This document shows positions 1 to 10,454 of a stretch of 64,000 bases of DNA, piece after piece. The stretch is from Acanthosepion lycidas (Eukaryota > Mollusca > Cephalopoda > Sepiida > Sepiidae). Every line of letters begins with the position of its first letter. Within the stretch, counting starts at the first letter, position 1. The stretch lies in assembly GCA_963932145.1 (NCBI GenBank), contig OZ010571.1, positions 113,205,128-113,269,127 on the forward strand, read 5' to 3'. The notes under the pieces were generated by a model. The model was not told where the DNA came from and made no database searches. It worked only from the letters and a program-made list of their open reading frames with translations. The position numbers and the translations under genes were made by a program.

Positions 1-704
1 ATGTCAGTCTTATGAGTTTGCTATGTCCAGTAAGCGATCAAATTCGATTAAATTGGTCTCATGTATTTCGTTGATGCTTCATGATGTTATTGATCTCACA
101 CGGAAAGGGTAAATAGATATAGTGGATAATTGAAATGATGAAGAGCATAATCGCTAATTTAGAACTTGCCGGACACCAGGAGAGTTCAACTGATTAAAAT
201 ATTCGATATTGTTAACCTAATTCACTTTCTATTTTCATCGATGTTTTGTTTAATATTTTAATTTTGTCATCTTATTTTTTTCTTGAAACCAATTTTAAAT
301 ATTATTCATTTTCAGTTTTTTCAATATTCACAATTCGCCCTTTAAATTTATGCGTAAATTAAAAGAAAAGGTTTTTAAATAGTTGAGAAAATTGGTTTCT
401 AAGAAATATATAATTGATAGTTAACTTAAAAATGAAAATACTGAATATCCCTTTCGAGTGACATTTAAAATCAATAGTTAAAATGGTTTTGATCAAATGA
501 AGTCTGTGAGTCTTGGAGAAGATTGTCCTTCTTCAAGCCATGTGTATGGACACTACAGAATGGCAAACTGGTTTCTGAGTAAGGTAATCTTAGTAGAAAT
601 CGATAAATCTGTAAATTTGTTTGCGTCTGCTAGCATGAATTGTAATCGTCTGTGAAATACAACTGAGTATTATTTCATATTCCCCAGGTTTCTACGGAAT
701 TTTA

Positions 705-706
<2 letters not shown>
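1..706. other. AT-rich DNA, nothing recognised
   Basis: I see no coding frame, RNA gene, tandem repeat or transposon remnant in this stretch. Confidence 0.6.

Positions 707-752
<46 letters not shown>
707..752. repeat. (TA)n-(TG)n microsatellite
   Basis: An uninterrupted TA run of about 36 bases passes directly into (TG)5. It sits at the 3' side of the minus-oriented PLE remnants that follow. Confidence 0.97.
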
Positions 753-992
753 AATTTTTACCCAGATTGCATTAAAAACTATTGACACCATACTGTGGTT
801 AACATTTTTTTTTTGTTTTTTTTTGTGGATGTTGTAATGTTAATTTTCCTGCCAGGTTCCGTGTCATGTAATTTAATAATTGTGTATTTGGTCAGCATCC
901 ACTCTTTTATAAAGGTTTCCTTAAAAACGACTTACAAGACACTGCGGTTAAGTTTAGTTTTTATTTCTAAGTGTTTATAAAAGAGGGTTTGC
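753..992. mobile_element. Degenerate PLE 3'-end cluster
   Basis: Two minus-oriented fragments of the PLE 3' end are visible, at about 770-830 and 900-972. Both keep the block that reads, on the plus strand, like AAAAACGACT followed by CTGCGGTTAAG. At 971-992 the terminal motif ATAAAAGAGGGTTTGC appears in the opposite orientation, so the last fragment is inverted relative to the others. The assignment rests on similarity to the better-preserved copies at 2.8-3.8 kb and 44.7-45.0 kb. The small open frame at 795-980 is a by-product and not a gene. Confidence 0.6.
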
Positions 993-2764
993 ATAATAAA
1001 AATTAACCGCGCTACATTTTCAGCTGTTTAAATGAAACGTGTCTGTGTTTTTCGTCGATTTCGTGCGTAATCATTACGATAAAGGAAATTCTCCAGACAA
1101 CATCGAAATACGAGACAAATTCCTTTCCATACTTATTTCATTATATGCTAATTCCTTGTCCATTGTTTGAAAATGTCATTTGTTTTCCATATCAGCTCTG
1201 AATAATCAATGTTATTCTTCCGAGTAAACATCTGACATTTTCTAAAAGCTTCAAATCTGTACTGCTATATTTGAAGCATTGTCACCGATTCAATATTACC
1301 CTATTTAATGCTACTGACCACCTACTTTCATAACTGAATTTAAGTAATCAGATTTTGCTTGAGAAATTCTTTCTTTTCCGTTTCATTGCGAGTAAAAACA
1401 TATTACATTAACTTAAAAATGAGAGGTATCATTATCTTAAAATAACATGACACTTTTGCTTGGGATAAGAAAGAAGGTTAAGTTCTCTGATCCATATAAT
1501 GAGAAAAGATGTCTTGAAGAGTTTGACACTCAGAGGATATACAGAAAGCAAAAGTGACAGAGCGGAAACAGCGAGCAATATAGCTAATTATCTTGTGTAA
1601 ATGAAATGGATATTAAGGGGTAAATATTTCTTACAGGATAGGAAGATGGGGAGAGCCATGATTCCTGCATCCTGAAATGATCCATCTCATAAAATTTGAA
1701 AAAATAATAGATTTCATTATCTGTCTATATTTCTTACACGATGTGTTGTAACTATTTACTCTATTTGCTTAAATAGTGTAAAGTTATTTCATTGATGCAC
1801 ACATTCTAGCTGTTTCCTCTTCTGTCCGTTTAATACATATCTTAAGATCAAGTACCCATTACGTACTTAATTTTACTCATGTATAGAAATCGTTAGAAAC
1901 AATTTTTGTCGTTGAAAATTCAAATCAAAACTGACGTAATTTTAAGTGAAAACATAATAGACCCAGATTTGTTGTAAGCATAATTTAATAATGTGCTCTC
2001 TGTGTAGATAAAATATATAGTATTCGGCGACAAATAATATAATTACTATTTCAGTTTACATGACAGAAATCATATACCTTCTAAGAATATTTAAAATAAA
2101 TCAAAGGTTATACAAATTAATCTATATTCCTTTAGTTGAGTCAATCTGAAAAGGACGGATTTAGAAATGAATCACAATGTTGTGATTCATCAATGAAAAC
2201 CTGGTGCGCTCTTATTTACTGATGCGAAATAGAACGCCCATCAACATCTTAACTCTGTTGCTTTTATTCTTTCGAGTAACAAAAATAGGACTGCTAATAA
2301 ACAATCAGATTCTGACATTGATTCATTGTGTTGTTCTGAAGAGACTATTCACACACCAAAATAACAGAAAAGCAGAAAAAACTAAGGTAAAAAGGTAGAT
2401 CAAAATAACAGAAGCAAAATTTCATTGCTAGTGCCTGTTGTTGATTTTCCTGGACTTAACTCGTTATGACTAAAATGATAACAAATAAAAACATACTAAC
2501 ACATTTTTAAATCCTGTTTTGCCATCTTAGTACATACGGTAATTTTTTTGTCCTATAATCGTTAAATAAGTAACGTAAATTACAAATAAATTACTAGCTT
2601 CCGATGAGTTAAAATCATCTAGGAAATTGCAGCTACCAGAAAAGAAAATATGGGACGCCTGGAAGTCGATAATATGGTAAATAATAAGAGAAATATTTTC
2701 CCAGAAAATAATACAAATTTACATATATACCACACACTAAAAAAAAGAAAGAAGAAGTTAAATA
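993..2764. other. AT-rich DNA, nothing recognised
   Basis: Only short spurious frames, such as 2204-2398, are present. I found no repeat or transposon signature. Confidence 0.55.
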
Positions 2765-3280
2765 TATATAATTGTATATTTAGGCAGCAATCCTTCTTTT
2801 ATGATTATTTCGTTAAAAACAACAGACAAGGTACTGCGGTTAAGCTTTTTCTTTCATTTTTGTGTTCGAAGAAGAGTTTTCTTTTCTGGACAAAGGGTGA
2901 GTAAGAACTGTTCAAATGTTTTATATTTCCGAGCGCTTTCGGCTATACCTTTAGCCATTATCAAGGATGATTCGATTTTTCAGCTTAATTAATTGTGTGC
3001 GTTATGTGTATGTCTTTGTGTGTGGTAGGGATGTTTTAATTTCCGAATACGGTTAGCACATTGTGGCTTTGTTCGTAGTTAATATTGTTAAGAGTTAGCT
3101 TTTTCTGTTTTATTATTAGAGCGCACATTATTTTTAATCTTTTTTTGCAGGTGGATGCCGTTAATATATTTGTGTTTTCTACTAGTATGCTCCTAATGGA
3201 GTCTGGTAAATTTGTGTGTGTGTTTAAATGGGTTCTAATGGAGCTGTGATCAGATAGGTGTAATGTAAGACGTCTGGATA
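2765..3280 (-). mobile_element. PLE 3' end, left arm of 1-kb palindrome
   Basis: This is a 5'-truncated Penelope-like element read on the minus strand. It holds the end of the GIY-YIG endonuclease frame, then a 3' untranslated or terminal-repeat segment with a hammerhead-like motif, then a terminal block with AGCAATCCTTCTTTTAT on the plus strand. It is an inverted near-copy of 3293-3790; by eye the two agree at well over 90 percent of positions, and only 12 bases separate them. Both arms are truncated at the same codon of the protein. PLEs normally encode an RT followed by GIY-YIG, and neither the RT nor the front of the endonuclease is present here. Confidence 0.8.
2930..2970 (-). ncRNA. Hammerhead-like motif in PLE 3' region
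   Basis: On the minus strand the order is CC, TTGATAA, a hairpin with arms GGCTA and TAGCC, then GAAA, AGCGCT, and C followed by GG. This matches the hammerhead order: CUGANGA box, stem II, GAAA box, a very short stem III (AGC with GCU), cleavage base C17, stem I. Positions 3 and 8 read U and A instead of C and G, and one U beside stem II is unpaired. PLE terminal repeats are known to carry hammerhead motifs. Activity here is doubtful and untested. Confidence 0.4.
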
Positions 3281-3282
3281 CA
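3036..3282 (-). pseudogene. PLE GIY-YIG endonuclease C-terminus (left copy)
   Basis: About 80 codons remain of the C-terminal part of a PLE protein. The frame shows SRRLTLHLSDHSSIRTHL, then ILVENTNIL, then ALIIKQKK and LNNINYEQSHNVLTVF before the stop. This order is typical of the tail of PLE GIY-YIG domains: an SRRL..HLSD segment, a central helix, then a short NxINYE..xNVL end. The RT domain and the GIY and YIG motifs are missing because the copy is 5' truncated at the palindrome centre. The frame is otherwise open, which points to a fairly young insertion or a recent duplication of the arm. Confidence 0.72.
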
Positions 3283-3292
3283 ACCACATGCT
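3281..3292. repeat. Palindrome spacer (12 bases)
   Basis: This short unpaired centre lies between GTCTGGATA, which ends at 3280, and its inverted copy TATCCAGAC, which starts at 3293. Confidence 0.8.
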
Positions 3293-3537
3293 TATCCAGA
3301 CTTGTTACTTTACACCTATCTGATCACAGATCCATTAGAACCCATTTAAACACAAACACAAATTTACCAGACTCCAATAGGAGCATACTAGTAGAAAACA
3401 CAAATATATTAACGGCATCCACCTGCAAAAAAAGATTAAAAATAATGTGCGCTCTAATAATAAAACAGAAAAAGCCAACTTTTAACAATATTAACTACGA
3501 ACAAAGCCACAATGTGCTAACCGTATTCGGAAATTAA
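3293..3537 (+). pseudogene. PLE GIY-YIG endonuclease C-terminus (right copy)
   Basis: This frame is open to a TAA at 3535-3537 and lacks an ATG near its start because the copy is truncated. It reads LSRLVTLHLSDHRSIRTHL, then ILVENTNILTAS, then FNNINYEQSHNVLTVFGN before the stop. It differs from the left copy at only a handful of residues, for example LVT in place of RLT. The family assignment rests on the same motifs as the left copy. It is not expected to be functional alone. Confidence 0.72.
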
Positions 3538-3605
3538 AACATCCCTACCACACACTAAGAAATACACATAGCGCATACACTTAATTAAGCTGACAAATCG
3601 AATCA

Positions 3606-3640
3606 TCCTTGAAAATGGCTAAAGGTATAGCCGAAAGCAC
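3606..3640 (+). ncRNA. Hammerhead-like motif, right PLE arm
   Basis: This is the same layout as on the left arm: TTGAAAA, a GGCTA/TAGCC hairpin and GAAA. The stem III segment has decayed to AGCACT. Position 7 (unconserved in hammerheads) differs from the left copy; positions 3 and 8 again read U and A. Confidence 0.35.
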
Positions 3641-3796
3641 TCGGAAATATAAAACATTTGGACAGTTCTTACACACCCTTTGTCCAGAAAAGAAAGCTCT
3701 TGTTCGAACACAAGAAAAATTAAATAAAAGGCTTAACCGTAGTACCTTTTCTATCGTTTTCAATGAAATATATATATATATAATCTCTGTGTGTGT

Positions 3797-4153
3797 ATTA
3801 TAGTTTTCCAAACATTTATGCTTTCAAAAATGCACAGAAATGTGTATCCATATAGCTATATATCACATAATGACCTGAAGATCGCTTGCGGAGTAAAAAG
3901 AAAACTCAATCTAGATTTCTAATTCCATATCTACATTTAGAAATATATCTCCTATATTGAGCAAAAATAAATTAAAAATATTATAGCAATTCGTCAGGTT
4001 CAGGCTCCTTCCCGGGTTTTTGAACAGGAAGTAAAAGTCCATCTTTTAGTTGCTGTTTAAGATTTTGTTTTACCGTTTCTGAAGTCGTTTTCATTATCTT
4101 TCGCTCCAGCAATTTCTATGTACGTTAGTGGCATTTTCGCCGGGCTCGCGGTG

Positions 4154-4156
<3 letters not shown>
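3797..4156. other. Nothing recognised
   Basis: AT-rich unique-looking sequence without a supported gene. Confidence 0.5.

Positions 4157-4203
<47 letters not shown>
4157..4203. repeat. (TA)n microsatellite
   Basis: A pure TA array of about 47 bases. Open frames rich in Ile-Tyr across it are artefacts. Confidence 0.97.
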
Positions 4204-4206
<3 letters not shown>

Positions 4207-5003
4207 TGAAGGGAAGGTAATGATACCAGAAACGGCGATAAATTACCACCCCTAGTTTTGCGAGTGGTAATTGCAAACTCCAAAAAGAACAAATTTCACA
4301 TCAGTAATTTCCGTAATACATGATGACAGCCAGGATCTATAGACGCATGCATTTTCCGCGACACTCGTTTGTATTCACGAAATAGCTGAAAATATAATTT
4401 GTCTTCCCAAGTATCATGGCGCCGATCCTCCGCGGTCTAATGGCGACATTATCTGAACTACTTGAGGTGCAGCAACTGATGACACTTGTTGGGATGTAAT
4501 ATAAGCTTTATAATTCCTTGATGGATGGATTGATCAAAAATAGCATCGTATTGGGATGTAAATTGTTGCACTGTTCCTCTTCGATTGATGTTCACAATAC
4601 TTGTCACTAAATATCAGTCGCACTTTTGTGTAATTTATGGGGTTTCTATAGTCTTTATATTCTGTTAATATCTATTCGATATTCACATATTCCAAGTTAC
4701 TATCTATTTGCGTTTCAATTGTAGTGAAACATTCCGCGTTGTATATATTTTTGCTATTACGCCACACACCTAATTCGGGTGAATTTACAAGAATTAGAGG
4801 AAGGTGTGTGTGTAGCAACGAACAAAGTTAAATATGTATTTACCTAGCCCTACTCCGATTGTATATCGACTTAATTTGAGGTGTAAATAACGTTTTTACT
4901 AGCAACACCGAAATATTTGACGAGTGCATACTGTCTTCCCAAAATTAGAATAAGTACATAAATGAACGTTTCACTTTAAGCATTTAGCATGAAAGCTCTA
5001 TCT

Positions 5004-5005
<2 letters not shown>
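4204..5005. other. Nothing recognised
   Basis: Only a small 9-bp inverted repeat (AATTACCAC with GTGGTAATT, about 4240-4271) stands out. Confidence 0.5.

Positions 5006-5061
<56 letters not shown>
5006..5061. repeat. (TA)n-(TG)n microsatellite
   Basis: About 42 bases of TA pass into (TG)7, directly next to the 3' terminus of the PLE copy that follows. Confidence 0.97.
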
Positions 5062-5565
5062 CGTATTTAGGCAGCAATCCTTCTTTCATGAACATTTCTT
5101 TGTAAACCACAGACAAGGTGCTTTCATTTACTTTTTTTTATGCAAGTTCTCATGTGATCTAATATTGTTTTCATTTTCAGATGACAGATTATATAAAAAC
5201 TGTCCGAATGTTATTTTTATTCGAGCGCTTTCACCTACACATTCAACCATTTTCATGTTTGAAATATATTAACTGTTAACAAGAAATATTTCGTTGCATG
5301 TATGAATTTATATAATGTTTTCATTTTTAAAACACGGTCAAGATATTTTTCATGTTCATAGTTGATATTATTGAGTGCATTTTTATTGTTGTTATTAATA
5401 AAGTTTCCATTATTTTTAGCCTTTTTTTGCGTGTAGATGATGCTATTATATCTGTGTTTTCAACAATTATGTTACGAATACGAAACGGTAGGTCTCCATG
5501 AATATTTGAATGACATCTAATGGAGCTATGGTTAGAAAGCTGTAGAGAGTCTTCATGTCAAACAT
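5062..5565 (-). mobile_element. PLE 3' end, diverged copy
   Basis: This minus-strand copy of the 2.8-kb family begins at the terminal block (GGCAGCAATCCTTCTTTC on the plus strand). It runs through the AGCGCTTTC segment into a decayed GIY-YIG frame at about 5310-5555. That frame still reads SNHSSIRCHSN and IIVENTDII, then ASSTRKKRLKIMETLL. The tail of the protein is frameshifted. Divergence from the palindrome arms is clearly greater than that between the two arms, so this is an older insertion. Confidence 0.72.
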
Positions 5566-5575
5566 GTTGTAGTGT

Positions 5576-5578
<3 letters not shown>

Positions 5579-5628
<50 letters not shown>
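5579..5628. repeat. (TA)n-(TG)n microsatellite
   Basis: TA run of about 38 bases followed by TG repeats. It lies between two PLE copies. Confidence 0.97.
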
Positions 5629-5850
5629 ATTAATGTATATTTGAGCTGCAACCTTTTCTTTCAAGCATATTTCGTAAAATATGGCATATAAATAAGGTTT
5701 GATTAATGTTTTATTTAGTTTTTCCACCGTTCTTACGTTTTCTTATCTGGTATGTGTAAGGGAGAAGAAAATATTGCCATATTTGTCAATGTTATAAGCG
5801 CTTTCGGCCATTTCTTTAGCGATTTTAAAGTGGGCTTTTGGTGTTAGTTT
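5629..5850 (-). mobile_element. PLE 3' end, partial and diverged
   Basis: This fragment carries only the non-coding 3' part of the PLE family. It includes the terminal block resembling GCTGCAACCTTTTCTTTC, a degenerate middle, and the AGCGCTTTCGGCCAT segment at about 5807-5822. It ends before any protein frame. Confidence 0.55.
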
Positions 5851-7267
5851 TCCTTCCTGTTTTTGCTGTTTCATTTTTATTTAGGTTTTGTGTTGTTTTG
5901 AGTCGGATATATATGGAAAGAGAAACCACTTTCTCTCGGAGGTTCAACCATAAACCATCATCTGCATATACTGATATTTTTAAATATTCGTAAAGCAGAT
6001 TAGGAAAATATATTTTTAGGAACTACTTTCAAGAATGTGTGTGCGTTCGTCGTTTCCTTCTTTGGTCTAGAGTCTTCATATGTATAAGTTGATTTAGACA
6101 GTCTTTTGTATTCTTTTGGGCGTCAGTATTTAATAAATGAATATGATGCCGTGAACGAGAAACAAACGCAGAACAATTAGAATTTAATTATTTTTTTTTT
6201 CGCTTTTTCTCCATTTCTACCATCGTGCTGTTTTTTCCCAGTGTATTATCTCATTCATCATAAACAATGTAATGCAAGAAAACAAATCAATGTCATGTGT
6301 TAGAGAAGCGCTAAAATCTTTCATATAAACAATAACGTCAAAAGATGAACTGTTTCCTAAAATAAAAGAAAAAAAATGAACGTTTAAAACAAAATGTCTA
6401 AATTAAAAGAATGTTGAACGATGGAGATATTAATAAAGTTTGTATTGCCTGATGAACAAAGAAATCTCTCGTGTGCATTGGCAGTTCCATTTATGTATTT
6501 ATGCGCATGCGTTTTGGTTTTTCAGTGTGCGTATTTCCGTATCTTTTATGTATGGTTATATGCGTGTTTTTCTCTTCATTTCTTCCTAGTGGGAGTAAAG
6601 ATAACTGAACTTATTATGGCATTTTCATTCAGTTATCCTGCTTTATCTAATACTTGTATTGATCCAAATCTGTGTGTCCACCATGTTGAAAGATTATCTT
6701 TTATTCGCCCAGTGTTTTTAGCGAGTCTTCTTAAAGAAACGTGGCTGTCATGCCTGACGTAGCTGACGGCTAGACATTCGAACAATGCATAACCCCACAT
6801 TAACAATAAGAAAGCAACTTAGTCGGCAAGCTCCTTTTCAGGGGAGATTTCTTCTTTTTCTTTCATACTTTCTCTTTCTTTCACTGTTTTGTACATATTT
6901 TATTGTGTCTGAATGACGCCGCGCTTGAGAGCGTTACTTGCATACAAGTAACACCGGTCCATTCAGTGAGTGTCCAAATAAAATGTGAATCAGAAACATT
7001 ATGTTTCCGTGTTGCTGTACATCGGGAATAGTTATTACTCAATGGGAACAATTGTCCAACAGGCATTCGTGGCAGGGCCTCTGCCAACACGAAGGATGAG
7101 AATAGGGTGGGGCGAAGGTAAAAGTCCAATGTTTCGGAACAAAATAAGAACAAAGAACGATCCGCACCATTGTCACTCTACCGAATGAGTAATAAAGCTA
7201 TGATATCTCAATCTAGCTTTGCTAACCCGACCAAGGATGTGACATAGGAGCGGTTACGTTTCGATCT

Positions 7268-7270
<3 letters not shown>
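5851..7270. other. Nothing recognised
   Basis: A 113-codon open frame at 6421-6762 has no motif I recognise and no splice or codon evidence. I treat it as chance. Confidence 0.5.

Positions 7271-7311
<41 letters not shown>
7271..7311. repeat. (TA)n microsatellite
   Basis: Pure TA array that forms the 5' boundary of the following PLE fragment. Confidence 0.97.
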
Positions 7312-7314
<3 letters not shown>

Positions 7315-7612
7315 GTAAGAAAAATCAAACGCTCAATAATATCAACTATGAACACGCTTATAATGCGCTGAACATGTTTGGGAAAGATAATCATCACTAT
7401 AGATACACATATATAAAAATCTACATATTCAATTATAAATAAAAAATAAACCTCCTACACTGATAACTAATAGAATAGCCGAAATCGCTCTGATATAAGA
7501 CATTTAGATATTTTTATATTTTATGCCCAGAAAATACTTGCAGGAATGCAAGCTTAATCGCATTACTATGTCAGTCGTCTTTAACGACACTTGCATACAA
7601 GAGGGATTGCTA

Positions 7613-7614
<2 letters not shown>
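7312..7614 (+). mobile_element. PLE 3' end, plus-strand copy
   Basis: It opens inside the last codons of the GIY-YIG domain, reading NNINYEHAYNALNMFG at about 7330-7380, with no stop at the position used by the other copies. A hammerhead-like segment follows near 7460-7490. The terminal block with GTCTTTAACGAC and ACAAGAGGGATTGCTACC ends at about 7614, where a (TA)n array begins. The copy is truncated in the protein tail, deeper than the palindrome copies. Confidence 0.7.
7460..7490 (+). ncRNA. Hammerhead-like motif, PLE copy at 7.4 kb
   Basis: The motif reads CTGATAA, then a weak CTA/TAG hairpin, then GAAA and TCGCTC. The first box differs from the CUGANGA consensus only at position 8. Here position 3 is C while position 8 is A, so the tertiary pair would be broken and this copy is probably inactive. 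Confidence 0.35.

Positions 7615-7658
<44 letters not shown>
7615..7658. repeat. (TA)n array shared by PLE and SINE ends
   Basis: This array is both the 3' flank of the plus-strand PLE and the tail of the minus-strand SINE, so two elements meet at one TA array. Confidence 0.95.
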
Positions 7659-7661
<3 letters not shown>

Positions 7662-7830
7662 AGAAATTAAGGAAGATTTGAGATAAGTAATTCATCGAGT
7701 CTGAAAGAAACCTCAACAGAATGCAGAAAGCACCGGACGGCCGTTACCAAGAATTGAAACCCGGACAGTTACATTAACAGCCAAACGTCATGCCAACTGT
7801 ACTACCGGGTCCCGGTGACGAAGGTTATGT
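7659..7830 (-). mobile_element. tRNA-derived SINE with TA tail (family 1)
   Basis: Read on the minus strand, the head at about 7820-7747 has an A-box-like TAGTACAGTTGG and a B-box-like GGTTTCAATTC, with GGCTGTTAA between them as in an Asn-type anticodon arm. A body of about 80 bases follows, with GCTTTCTGCATT, then GATGAATTACTTAT, and then the (TA)n array as the 3' tail. The copy at 61.2 kb shares the head, body and tail, which makes the family call firm. Acceptor pairing is lost, so it is not a working tRNA. Confidence 0.72.
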
Positions 7831-7883
7831 AAACATATTCTTCGTCAACGAGGCCCGTTATTACTGTTGGTATGATGTTAGTA

Positions 7884-7987
7884 TTATGATTGGTGCAAAA
7901 ATAATGACGTAATAATGTCGTTTTTTGACGTTAAAAATACGTCAGAAAACGACATTATTACGTCATTATTTTTGCACCAACCAAATA
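7884..7987. mobile_element. Palindromic mariner-type MITE, copy 1
   Basis: The element is an almost complete inverted repeat. The arms carry TTGGTGCAAAAATAATGACG, then TAATAATGTCGTTTT and TGACGT, meeting at a few central bases. The outer TIR matches the TTAGGTTGGTGCAAAA start known from Hsmar1 and MADE1-like mariners. There is no coding capacity. The outermost bases (ATTATGATTGG and CCAAATAAT) have diverged from the other copies. Confidence 0.85.
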
Positions 7988-10190
7988 ATTAGTAATGTTA
8001 ATGCAAAATTCTGGACTATTTCCTCCGAAAAAGACACGTATGTAGTATTGATATGCAAATTAAATACGCCTGAATGCCATCTCCATTATCTAAATTCTAT
8101 ATTCTCATTTGGTTTCGTTTATTAAAATTATTTTATATAATGCTACGTCAATGATTAAATCCTTAATAAAAATCTTGGTGTCAGAATACATTTGTCCAAG
8201 CCAAATAAGAGTATTTTTCCCAAACCAAAGAGCAATGGATACTGGAAAATGAAAACTTTCCAATTTGTACACAAGGTATCTATTATTCTCACAACAAATA
8301 TGGAGTTTCGTCATAATTCATTAAAACCAAGTAATAACTTTCAACTTGTCTCTGGATAAATGATACATATTTTTTTTTCTTTTTGCACAGTGTTATAATA
8401 TCTTTCAAAAAGTCCACCTCTATCATTTAAAAATAGCTGTAGCGAAAATTTTACAAATATTTTGCTCAAAATATCTCGATATGGACTAAAATAACGTTTC
8501 AAATGCACCCCAAATAAATATTTCGATACCTTTTGATGGAACTGCACGAGAAGAAAGTTTTTACATGTAATCTATTGCTGAACAAAATATAAGTTAACAG
8601 ATTATTTTTTCGCAGAAAGAACTGGGGCCAACCTAGAAATTTTATGACTTTTTCTCGGATTCTCAAAAGAAAAAAAAAAACAACTTCGAATTCGTCTGTT
8701 GTGCCCTCAGTCGAGAAAATGGCGTAATAGATATGTGGCAGGCGCATGTTGCCTTCAAGATACAGTGTACGTGAAACGCAACTATTCTAAATCATGCTAT
8801 ACAAGTTCATATGAAATACTGCAGTTTATGAAAGGCGAGCAGGCCAATCTTAATTGAAAATGAAGAAAATACGAATAAAAAGGCAAGGTGAAGACAGATA
8901 CAACTTGATTAAAAAAGAATAAAATACACTAAAGGAACTATAAGGGTTTATTCAAAGAAATAAATTAATAATAGTCATCAAGACAAATACATACCGCTAA
9001 AAACGAAACAGAAATTCTAAGTTATTTCATTGTGCAATGAAGAAACAAGAAAATATTTACATGGATAAAAATACACCTAATGGAAATCAAGGGAAAAGAA
9101 TGGAAACCATAATTTTAAAGTATATGAAAGAAGGCTGTCATGAAGGTGAATAAAAAATATAAATATATATTCGGATTCCAGCAAGTTCTAAAAAGAAGGC
9201 AAAGAAAAAAAATGGCACTAGCGATGGTACTGAATGGAAAAAGCAGAGGATATCATGCGAGCAACGACGAAGTTTTAGAGAAAATAGCAACGAAATAAAT
9301 AACTTATATTTAATATCATGAAAACAGTTGAAAGTTCTTGAACACATAAATAAAGAGGGCCTGAGAAATTTGATACTAGCAAGACTGATTAAAATTGATT
9401 GTGTGTGAGAGAGTGGGGAAATCAGCTCATAACCTAGCGAGAAGGAGAAAATGGGTGACGGGAAAAGGTTGAGGAGCGATAACAAGACAAACTATATGAT
9501 CACCTACGTCCTGAAGAGTCACGGTACAAAGAAGAATGGATAGGAAAAAGTTATTTAGACAAGAACCGATTATTATAGGAAAATGAAAGATTAAATAACA
9601 AAAGCAAACAACTGCTATATAGCGAACTAAAGAGAAATAAAACATTTAAGAAGAAAGAGACAAATAGAAATAATATCATGTAGTAAGGTAGATATCATAA
9701 TTGGCTGCACATGACATTAAATCTAATGATCAAATACTTGTTCTCTCGTCCATAACTACAACCGATTTAAATGTCGAAAGCAAGCTTTTAGCCGTTGCTG
9801 CGGAAACATTCTCCTCTGTTTCTCTCTTAAATGCTACCCTCTATGTACACAGTCTTCGCGCGAAAGAAAATGAAATAAAATTGACGAGGAATCCTCGAGT
9901 TTTATCCTTCCATAAGCATATATTATTTGTTCATTTTTATTTCAATCAATGCATACGAAATGCAAACATGACAGTTTTGATAAATCGTTACTCCGTAAGT
10001 ATCGTGATGAAATTGGCAGGTCTACCCAACACAAAATCCGAATTTCTAAACTATGTCTAATGTACATGGTTTCAATCCTAAATAATTTTCTAGAGAAAAA
10101 TGTGAGAATTAAAAAATAAAAATTCCTGCTAGGAAAAAAGTGTAAATGTACAAACAAATATACATAAATGAAGGCATTTATTTCAATTTT

Positions 10191-10193
<3 letters not shown>
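7988..10193. other. Nothing recognised
   Basis: AT-rich DNA with purine-rich patches at about 8860-9680. Open frames of up to about 120 codons (9138-9485, 9701-10060) have no recognisable motif. Confidence 0.5.

Positions 10194-10248
<55 letters not shown>
10194..10248. repeat. (TA)n-(TG)n microsatellite
   Basis: TA run of about 38 bases followed by (TG)9. Confidence 0.97.
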
Positions 10249-10404
10249 AATGTATACACGTTTTTATTTAGCAGGGTTACTATAGATACATAATATCGTT
10301 AATTTTTTTCAGTTATACTTCGAAAAGTTTAACGAAAGATTGGCGATATTTCAAAGCGAAATATCAAAAAACAATATCCAACTGGTTTCTCGTATTTTCT
10401 CTCA

Positions 10405-10407
<3 letters not shown>

Positions 10408-10451
<44 letters not shown>
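10408..10451. repeat. (TA)n microsatellite
   Basis: Pure TA array of about 44 bases, followed by a short GA-rich patch. Confidence 0.97.

Positions 10452-10454
<3 letters not shown>

Larger units (their letters stand above)
3293..3790 (+). mobile_element. PLE 3' end, right arm of 1-kb palindrome
   Basis: This is the plus-strand partner of 2765-3280, with the same three parts in mirror order: endonuclease end, hammerhead-like segment, terminal block. The terminal block runs to about 3768 and is followed by a short (TA)n at 3768-3782 and (TG)n at 3789-3796. Differences from the left arm are scattered substitutions and small indels in both coding and non-coding parts. Confidence 0.8.

Noticed and set aside
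6421..6762. 113-codon open frame as a host gene
   Set aside because: No motif, no splice context and ordinary AT-rich composition; length is within chance for a 64-kb window.
9942..10259. Ile-Tyr-rich frames across (TA)n arrays here and at many other sites
   Set aside because: TA arrays encode IYIY in every frame; such frames are microsatellite artefacts.
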